A stretch of 64,000 nucleotides of DNA from Paraburkholderia dinghuensis (GTDB taxonomy: Bacteria; Pseudomonadota; Gammaproteobacteria; Burkholderiales; Burkholderiaceae). The stretch spans positions 1-64,000 of the forward strand of contig NZ_RQIS01000008.1 in NCBI RefSeq assembly GCF_003837865.1. The letters run 5' to 3'. Both the position numbers and the translations under genes were made by a program. Below the pieces are notes generated by a model. It saw only the letters and a program-made list of their open reading frames with translations, was not told where the DNA came from and searched no databases. Shown here piece after piece: positions 58,464-64,000 of the stretch (position 1 is the stretch's first letter; each line of letters starts with the position of its first letter).

Positions 58464-59885
58464 ATGAAGCAGGACCTGCCCGAAGCCGTCACGCGCGACT
58501 CACTCGACGCCCTGCTCGCTGCGCAGCGCGACGCTTTCCTGCGAGAGCCGTTCCCCACGTGGGAGACGCGTGCGCGTCATCTGAAGGCATTGCGCGCGAT
58601 GCTGCTCGACAACCGCGACGCCTTAGCCGAAGCGATGAACGCCGACTTCGGCCAGCGCTCGAAAGCCGAGGTCATGCTCGCCGAATTCGTCGTACTGAAG
58701 CAGGAAATCGATGGCGCGCTCAAGCACGGTACGCGCTGGATGAAACCGCAGCGTCGCAGCGTCGGCAAATGGCTGATGCCGGGGCGCGCGAAAGTGGTGC
58801 CGCAGCCGCTCGGCGTGGCGGGCATCGTCGTGCCGTGGAACTATCCGCTGTATCTCGGCGCGGGGCCGCTCGTCTGCGCGCTCGCCGCCGGCAACCGCGC
58901 GATGATCAAGATGTCGGAGCTGACGCCGCGCACGTCGGCGCTCTTCGAAACGCTGATCAGCAAGGCCTTTGAGCGAGACCACGTCGCTGTGGTCAACGGC
59001 GACGCCTCGGTGGGCGCCGCGTTCACGGCGCTGCCGTTCGACCACCTGCTCTTCACGGGCTCGACGCGCATCGGCCACGAGGTCATGCGCGCGGCGGCGG
59101 CCAATCTCACGCCCGTAACGCTGGAACTGGGCGGCAAGTCACCGGCGCTGATCGGCGAAAACGCCCGCTTCGACTACGCCGTCGACAGCCTCCTGCTCGG
59201 CAAGACGCTCAACGCGGGGCAGACCTGTATCGCGCCCGATTACGTGCTGCTGCCGCGCGGTACGGAGGCGAAGTTCATCGAGCGCGCACGCACGCGTTTT
59301 TCGCAGCTCTATCCCGACTTCACGAGCAACGGCGACTACACGTCGATCATCACCGACCGCCATTTCGACCGGCTCGCGCGGCTCGCTGACGAAGCGCAGG
59401 AAGCGGGCGCGCAACTGCACCCGCTGGGCGTTCACGACGCGGCGACGCGGCGCTTCGCGCCCGTCATCGTGACGAATGCCCCGGCGGATGGCACGCTGAT
59501 GCAGGAGGAAATCTTCGGGCCGCTGTTGCCGCTCGTACCCTACGACACGCTCGACGAAGCCCTGCGCTACGTAAATTCGCGTGCGCGCCCGCTCGCGCTC
59601 TACCTCTACGCCGACGACGCCCGCACGGTCGAACGCGTGACGCACGAGACGGTGGCGGGCGGCATGTCGGTGAACGAGACGCTGATGCACATCGCCGCCG
59701 AGGGCCTGCCGTTCGGCGGCGTCGGCGCAAGCGGCATGGGCGCGTATCACGGCCACGACGGCTTCGTGACCTTCTCGAAGATGAAGCCTGTTTTCACGCA
59801 GGCGCGATTCAACGGGCGTGGCTTGATCGCGCCGCCCTACGGCCGGTTGTTCGACTTCCTGATCAATCTGATGATGAAGTTCTGA
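58464..59885 (+). CDS. Coniferyl-aldehyde-type dehydrogenase
   Basis: A 473-aa aldehyde dehydrogenase. GVAGIVVPWNYPLYLGAGPL (near residue 115) is the cofactor-side motif. LELGGKSPALIG (near residue 219) carries the general-base Glu, and LNAGQTCIAPDYVL (near residue 251) the catalytic Cys. The C-terminal hydrophobic YGRLFDFLINLMMKF fits the CalB/long-chain aldehyde group. The ATG at 58464 has GAGG upstream; an in-frame ATG 16 codons earlier is less likely. The last 23 bp overlap the 3' end of the convergent flagellar gene. Confidence 0.9.
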   Translation: MKQDLPEAVTRDSLDALLAAQRDAFLREPFPTWETRARHLKALRAMLLDNRDALAEAMNADFGQRSKAEVMLAEFVVLKQEIDGALKHGTRWMKPQRRSVGKWLMPGRAKVVPQPLGVAGIVVPWNYPLYLGAGPLVCALAAGNRAMIKMSELTPRTSALFETLISKAFERDHVAVVNGDASVGAAFTALPFDHLLFTGSTRIGHEVMRAAAANLTPVTLELGGKSPALIGENARFDYAVDSLLLGKTLNAGQTCIAPDYVLLPRGTEAKFIERARTRFSQLYPDFTSNGDYTSIITDRHFDRLARLADEAQEAGAQLHPLGVHDAATRRFAPVIVTNAPADGTLMQEEIFGPLLPLVPYDTLDEALRYVNSRARPLALYLYADDARTVERVTHETVAGGMSVNETLMHIAAEGLPFGGVGASGMGAYHGHDGFVTFSKMKPVFTQARFNGRGLIAPPYGRLFDFLINLMMKF

Positions 59886-60264
59886 ACGGCGGCGGCGGGA
59901 GCGCCCTGACGGGCGACGCGAGGCGCTGAACGGCGGCGCCCGGGGAGACGTCAGCGCCCGGCTTGGCCTCCGCCGGTTGCGCGGCATCGGCAGTATCGGC
60001 GGCTTCGAGCCGATGCAGCCACGCGAGCAGTTCCGCCACGGCCTGATACAACTGCGGCGGAATCTTCGAATCGAGATCCACCTGCATCAGGAGCCTCACC
60101 ATCTCCGGCGACTGGTGCACGTAGAGGCCCGCTTCCTTCGCGCGCTGGATGATCGTGTCCGCGACAATGCCGTAGCCCTTCGCGACAACGCGCGGCGCGC
60201 CGTCGGTGGCCGATGGCGTGTCGTAGGCGAGTGCGGCGGCGGTCTTGCGGTGCTGGCGGCTCAT
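59863..60264 (-). CDS. FhlB-like protein (FlhB C-terminal domain homologue)
   Basis: A 133-aa stand-alone homologue of the cytoplasmic C-terminal domain of FlhB. Residues 8-90 cover it: AALAYDTPSATDGAPRVVAK, GYGIVADTIIQRAKEAGLYV and DSKIPPQLYQAVAELLAWLH. The autocleavage NPTH motif of true FlhB is absent (DTPSATD instead), as expected for FhlB proteins. It may substitute for or compete with the FlhB switch in the flagellar export gate. Residues 95-133 are Ala/Pro-rich and probably disordered. Start overlaps the fliK stop by 4 bp. Confidence 0.85.
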   Translation of the reverse strand: MSRQHRKTAAALAYDTPSATDGAPRVVAKGYGIVADTIIQRAKEAGLYVHQSPEMVRLLMQVDLDSKIPPQLYQAVAELLAWLHRLEAADTADAAQPAEAKPGADVSPGAAVQRLASPVRALPPPPFRTSSSD

Positions 60265-61760
60265 CGGGGGTCCCAGTCGAGATCGTCGGTGACCGGCGCG
60301 GTGGCGCTCGCGGGCGACTCTGTCTTGCTGGCTTGCGCCTCCTGTGCGGCGGCGCGTGCATAGGCGTTTGCGGCTTTCGCGGCGTCGGCTGGGCCGGCAG
60401 CACCACCGCCGACCTCGCGGATCGAGAGTCCCGTGAGGGCAAGGCCGAGCGCTTCGAGGCGGCTTCGCAGCGCCTCGCTGCCCGCGGTGAGCCGCGCCGC
60501 GCTATTCGTATTCGCCTGAACGCGCACGGCGAGCGCCGTGCCTGCGAGCGTCAGTTCGGCATCGACGGTGCCGAGCGACGGCAGCGCGAGCGTGAGTCGC
60601 GTGCGCCATGGCGCGTCGGCGGGATCGGCGCCGAACGCGCCGCGACGTGGATCGCGTGACTCGACGTGATCCTGCTGAATGCTCCAGTCGAGCCGCACGC
60701 CATGCCACGCCTCACCGGTCCAGCGGAATTCACCGGTGGCGAGCAAATCGAGTTGTTGCCGCACGAGCGGAATGACGGCGGCGTGCACGGCCGCGCCCGT
60801 CGCCTGCGGGTCCCGCGAGGCGGGCAGCAGTAGCGCCTCGGCGAGTTCGCCGTTCGTGTGCATGAGCGCCGCGTTCGACGCGAGCGTGCCCGCGCCGTTC
60901 GGCGTACTCGCGAGGCGTCCCGGCAGCGCGGTCGTGCCGCCCGCCTGCGGCTCGCGCGAACCCGGCGTGAGCGTTTCGGCCCAGAGCACGTCGTCCGCTT
61001 CGTCCGAGGTGCGGCTCCAGTCGAGCGGAAGTTGCGCGCTGTTCTGGACGAGCCGGTTCTGCGGCTCGTCCGCGAGCCCTGCAAGCGTGCGCTGGCCGAC
61101 CAGCCACTGCGCCAGATGCGATTCGTAGAAAAGGCCGCTGTCCGACACGGTCTGCGCAAGCGCCGTCGCGAGCGCGGCAACCGGGCCGGATTGTGAGGCT
61201 TGTGTGGCTTGTGCAGCCTGTGTGGTCTGTGCGGCCTGGCCCGCGTTGGCGGTTTGCGCGGCTGAACTTGTGGATGCAGCGGCAGCGTCGCCCTGCGCGC
61301 CAGCTGCCGCGGTGTTTGCACCGCCTGCCGCGCCGGCACCTGTGAGATCGGCGGTGATGTCCGCCTGCGTCTGAGCCAGCGCGGCGGCGTCGCCGGCCAG
61401 CAGTGCTTCAACCACCGCAGCGGCGCCGGGCATGCCGGGCAGCGGCTGCGAGAACACGTCAGATTGCGTTGCGGCCGCCGGATCGCTCCAGACCGGCGCA
61501 TTGCCGACCACGGCCGGCGTGGCGTCCCCGCCAGAACGAATGATTGCGTCGAGCGCGAGCGCCACGGCGGAGAGCACCGTTTCCGTCGACGCCTGCTGCG
61601 GTGTGACGGTGGTCAGCGCTTCGGGCAGCGCGTCCGTGCCCGTGACGAGCGCGGACACGCCCGCTTCAGCGGTGCCCGCACTGCCTCGCGAGCCAACCGG
61701 GTCCAGCGAGCTGAGGCGGTTCGCGAGCAGCGCAGCGGTTCCCGCGTCGATTCCGTTCAT
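60261..61760 (-). CDS. fliK: Flagellar hook-length control protein FliK
   Basis: A 499-aa protein with the FliK layout. A long low-complexity Ala/Gln/Thr-rich ruler region covers residues 1-280 (for example QAAQTTQAAQATQASQ near residue 180). A compact C-terminal domain follows (LTLALPSLGTVDAELTLAGT, then LRSRLEALGLALTGLSIREV) that interacts with FlhB. FliK is exported during hook growth and stops it at the right length. It lies between fliT and the FhlB-like gene. Confidence 0.88.
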   Translation of the reverse strand: MNGIDAGTAALLANRLSSLDPVGSRGSAGTAEAGVSALVTGTDALPEALTTVTPQQASTETVLSAVALALDAIIRSGGDATPAVVGNAPVWSDPAAATQSDVFSQPLPGMPGAAAVVEALLAGDAAALAQTQADITADLTGAGAAGGANTAAAGAQGDAAAASTSSAAQTANAGQAAQTTQAAQATQASQSGPVAALATALAQTVSDSGLFYESHLAQWLVGQRTLAGLADEPQNRLVQNSAQLPLDWSRTSDEADDVLWAETLTPGSREPQAGGTTALPGRLASTPNGAGTLASNAALMHTNGELAEALLLPASRDPQATGAAVHAAVIPLVRQQLDLLATGEFRWTGEAWHGVRLDWSIQQDHVESRDPRRGAFGADPADAPWRTRLTLALPSLGTVDAELTLAGTALAVRVQANTNSAARLTAGSEALRSRLEALGLALTGLSIREVGGGAAGPADAAKAANAYARAAAQEAQASKTESPASATAPVTDDLDWDPR

Positions 61761-61830
61761 GCACCACTCCCCGAAGCCGGCGGGGCGTCGAGAGCCGCCC
61801 TCGTATCAATATCGATGGTGCGCGGCGCGC

Positions 61831-62163
61831 CTAGCGCGCGCCGTACAGCTCCTGCAAGACCCGCGCGGGCCGCGCCGTGCCGACAAACAGCGCCGAGAGC
61901 CGCGCCATGCACGGGCTCGCCAGATCGCGGATCGCCGCGTCGTCGGCGAGGATCTGGCGGATCAATTCGAATTTGCGTGCGCGTTCGTCGGCGGTGAGTC
62001 GCACGCCGATGTCCGCGGCCTTGAGCGCATCGACGAGGAGTCGGTATTCCCCCTCGAGATCGATCAGATCGTTCCAATGCGCATCACGCGCGGCCGAGAG
62101 CATGCGCTCCGACACGGCCGCGATCGCTTCATAGTGTGCAAAGTAGTCTGCTTTCGGACTCAT
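61831..62163 (-). CDS. fliT: Flagellar protein FliT
   Basis: A 110-aa helical protein of FliT size, located directly after fliS (4-bp ATGA overlap). Recognisable parts are YEAIAAVSERMLSAARDAHW and LIDLEGEYRLLVDALK. FliT is the export chaperone of the filament cap protein FliD and in enterics also controls FlhDC. The sequence alone is weak, so the call rests mainly on context. Confidence 0.82.
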   Translation of the reverse strand: MSPKADYFAHYEAIAAVSERMLSAARDAHWNDLIDLEGEYRLLVDALKAADIGVRLTADERARKFELIRQILADDAAIRDLASPCMARLSALFVGTARPARVLQELYGAR

Positions 62164-62606
62164 CTCGTCATTGGGCCGCCCCCCGGCCCACCCTGAGCTC
62201 TGGTCAGCCGGTCCGCCTCCTCGGCGATCCCTGACCAGGCTTCTTCGAGCGTTGCAAGCAGACGGTCGACCTCGACCAGCTTGGCCTCGCTCTGTTCCAT
62301 ATTCGCTTCCAGCAGCCGGCGCGTGATGTAACCGTACAGCGCGTTCAGGCGTTGCGCGATTTCCCCGCCCACCTCGAGATTCAACGACAGCTGGAGCCCG
62401 CTTTCGACAATATTGATCGCCTTGCCGATCGCTTCACAGCGCGGCGCGACATTGCCCATCTGCAGGTGCATGCGAGCCTGCGCCACCGCCTTGCGCGCGC
62501 CTTCGTACAGCATCGCGATGAGCTTGTGCGGACTCGCGGCCATGACCCCCGTGGCGACTCCCACGCGGGCATACGCGTTGGCTCCGGATTGTGCTGGGGA
62601 AAACAT
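62160..62606 (-). CDS. fliS: Flagellar export chaperone FliS
   Basis: A 148-aa four-helix-bundle chaperone of flagellin. The N-terminal YARVGVATGVMAASPHKLIA, MLYEGARKAVAQARMHLQMG and LSLNLEVGGEIAQRLNALYG are clear FliS segments. It binds the flagellin C-terminus and prevents premature polymerisation. It is coupled to fliT by an ATGA overlap. Confidence 0.92.
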   Translation of the reverse strand: MFSPAQSGANAYARVGVATGVMAASPHKLIAMLYEGARKAVAQARMHLQMGNVAPRCEAIGKAINIVESGLQLSLNLEVGGEIAQRLNALYGYITRRLLEANMEQSEAKLVEVDRLLATLEEAWSGIAEEADRLTRAQGGPGGGPMTR

Positions 62607-62759
62607 GGGTGCTTCTCCTCGATACGTGCGGCTTCAAATACAGTCCATCCGGCACGCTGCGCACTGAGGGCGCCGCGCCGGCCATAGCCGGGTTATCGGA
62701 ATGATGCGGGAGAAGCTTTAGGCGCAGGTGCTAACCGGGTATGTCGGCTGAGCCTGCAA

Positions 62760-63095
62760 TCAAACCTGGATCTGCATGAGATCCTGGTACGCGGCAACCA
62801 GCTTGTTGCGCACCTGCAGGCCGAACTGGAAGCCGACGTTGGCCTTCTGCATGTCGACCATGACGTCGTTCAGCGACACATTGTTCGCGCCCAGTTCGAA
62901 GGCCTGCGATTCGCCCACGGCTTTCTGCTGGTCATCGCTGATCTTGTCGATCGATGCCTTCAGCGCCGACGCGAATCCGCCTGCCGTCGCTGCGCCCGAG
63001 GCGGTCTCGGCCGCGCTCGTGCCGCCGGCCGCCTGCGTCGCCATCAATTGCATCTGCGCGAGTGCGGACGTGAGCGGAGATACTGGCACAGTCAT
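62760..63095 (-). CDS. fliE: Flagellar hook-basal body protein FliE
   Basis: A 111-aa rod/MS-ring adapter. The C-terminal [20 protein letters not shown] and [17 protein letters not shown] are the FliE signature. FliE joins the FliF ring to the rod and is secreted through the export gate. The ATG at 63093-63095 has a GGAG site; the longer frame upstream is not coding. It is divergent from fliF, the standard arrangement. Confidence 0.93.
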   Translation of the reverse strand: MTVPVSPLTSALAQMQLMATQAAGGTSAAETASGAATAGGFASALKASIDKISDDQQKAVGESQAFELGANNVSLNDVMVDMQKANVGFQFGLQVRNKLVAAYQDLMQIQV

Positions 63096-63437
63096 GATTG
63101 CTCCACGATAAAAAGGTGACGCGGAGGCCGGCGCGAAGCCTGTGTGCGCCGCCCCACCGCACGCGGCGCGCTGACAGAGCGCCGAGTCTGGTGGGAAGCA
63201 TAGCAGCGGGGCATCGCCGGGAGCGCCGAAACTAGGGGGGAAACCCGGCTCTATTCGCGCAATAGGCTTGCGCGCCGCCACGCATAATCCTTAGACGTGA
63301 AAGTGTCTGCTGCCTCGCGCGCCGCGCCGGGCCGGAACCGTTCCGAAGGCGCATGGGCGCGAGGGCGGGGATGGCTACCCGCCGCGTGAGCGGCGCCGGC
63401 GCCAGGACACTTAAGGCTTCCCGGAGAAACCCGACGC
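63096..63437. promoter_or_regulatory. fliE-fliF divergent promoter region
   Basis: 342 bp between the two flagellar genes. It includes the inverted repeat CTATT-CGCGC-AATAG at 63251-63265. FlhDC sites in enterics contain AATAG/CTATT half-sites, though in a different arrangement, so this is only a candidate. I see no sigma-28 consensus. Confidence 0.4.
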
Positions 63438-64000
63438 ATGGATTCGTCAGCCAACTCTTTGATCAACCCCGACGCCCGCGTGGGCCTCGCCACCGGCGGC
63501 GCCGCTGCAGGCGCCGCGGGCGCAGCCCAGCCGGGTGCCGCGGATGACCTCGGCGGCGGCGGCTTCGCGCAGCGCTTTAGCTCGCTGTCGTCACTGCGCA
63601 GCGTGCGCGGCAACCCGCGCGCGCCGCTGATCGTCGCGGTCGCCGTGCTGGTGGCCGTGGTGGCCGCGCTCGTGCTGTGGTCCCGCGCGCCCGACTATAA
63701 GGTGCTGTATAGCAACCTGTCGGACCGTGACGGCGGCGCGATCGTTACCGCCCTGCAGGCCGCAAACGTTCCCTACAAGCTCTCCGACAACGGCGGCGCG
63801 ATTCTCGTGCCGTCCGACCAGGTCAACGAGATGCGCCTCCGGCTTGCCTCGCAGGGCCTGCCGAAGAACGGCTCGGTCGGCTTCGAGCTGATGGACAACC
63901 AGAAGTTCGGCATCAGCCAGTTCGCCGAGCAGGTGAACTATCAGCGCGCGCTGGAAGGCGAACTCGAGCAAACGATTGAATCGGTCGCGAGCGTCAAGTC
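63438..64000 (+). CDS. fliF: Flagellar M-ring protein FliF (5' part; continues past the window)
   Basis: The first 187 codons of the MS-ring protein, cut by the window edge. The start ATG at 63438 has GGAG about 11 bp upstream. Residues 1-50 are Ala/Gly-rich. The first transmembrane helix is near residues 63-80 (LIVAVAVLVAVVAALVLW). The secretin-like domain follows with YKVLYSNLSDRDGGAIVTAL, VPYKLSDNGGAILVPSDQVN and MRLRLASQGLPKNGSVGFEL, and then QKFGISQFAEQVNYQRALEG. FliF builds the inner-membrane base of the motor. Confidence 0.95.
   Translation, partial: MDSSANSLINPDARVGLATGGAAAGAAGAAQPGAADDLGGGGFAQRFSSLSSLRSVRGNPRAPLIVAVAVLVAVVAALVLWSRAPDYKVLYSNLSDRDGGAIVTALQAANVPYKLSDNGGAILVPSDQVNEMRLRLASQGLPKNGSVGFELMDNQKFGISQFAEQVNYQRALEGELEQTIESVASVK

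Noticed and set aside
63251..63265. FlhDC box between fliE and fliF
   Set aside because: The CTATT/AATAG arms are in the opposite order and far closer together than in known FlhDC sites; kept only as a weak candidate inside the promoter region entry.

Overview
The window is a contiguous stretch of high-GC chromosome from a beta-proteobacterium of the Burkholderiaceae, most likely a Paraburkholderia, Caballeronia or Burkholderia chromosome 1. This assignment is an inference from the gene families and their order: dppABCDF, metF - small membrane protein - ahcY behind an SAH riboswitch, glmU-glmS, pxpBCA, an NDUFA9-like gene beside a lytic transglycosylase, and the start of a flagellar cluster. 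I recognise 57 coding genes, one of them cut by the right edge, plus one transposase remnant. There are no rRNA or tRNA genes and no CRISPR array.

Layout. 0-13.9 kb: an RcsB-like regulator, a PEBP-family protein, argC, a degenerate receiver protein, a 3-hydroxyisobutyrate-dehydrogenase-like enzyme, a ubiquitin-fold/Mut7-C protein, two small proteins, a DMT transporter, an oriC-like non-coding segment (7.6-7.9 kb), a sirtuin with an in-frame amber codon near its 3' end, katG, and the class III ribonucleotide reductase operon nrdG-nrdD with a readable FNR-type site and tandem NrdR-type boxes. 14-22.2 kb is less gene-dense: a RIO-type kinase, an FAD-dependent dehydrogenase next to an IS3-family orfA remnant, an ABC-F ATPase and an MltF-like transglycosylase, separated by 0.2-0.9 kb spacers. 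22.2-38.1 kb is dense housekeeping sequence: glmS, glmU, ttcA, folB, a FolM-like reductase, a MidA-like methyltransferase, cca, a GST, an NDUFA9-like protein, a lytic transglycosylase lipoprotein, 5-formyl-THF cyclo-ligase and the 5-oxoprolinase operon pxpBCA.

38.6-54.7 kb holds a TPR-glycosyltransferase, the dipeptide ABC operon (dppA-B-C-D-F) ending in an overlapping TraB/GumN metalloprotease gene, the methyl-cycle operon (ahcY - membrane protein - metF) under an SAH riboswitch, a family 2 glycosyltransferase, and lrgA-lrgB diverging from a LysR regulator. 54.7-59.9 kb carries a GMC oxidoreductase, an AidB-like acyl-CoA dehydrogenase and a coniferyl-aldehyde-type dehydrogenase. 59.9-64 kb is flagellar: an FhlB-like protein, fliK, fliT, fliS and fliE on the minus strand and the start of fliF on the plus strand.

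Items I would look at first: the oriC-like segment with no dnaA beside it; the FNR plus tandem NrdR architecture upstream of nrdGD; the sirtuin amber codon; the receiver protein lacking its phospho-acceptor Asp; the GumN protease tied to the dipeptide transporter; and the membrane protein inside the SAH-riboswitch operon. Most other genes are ordinary core genes. All family calls come from reading motifs by eye; no database search was run.
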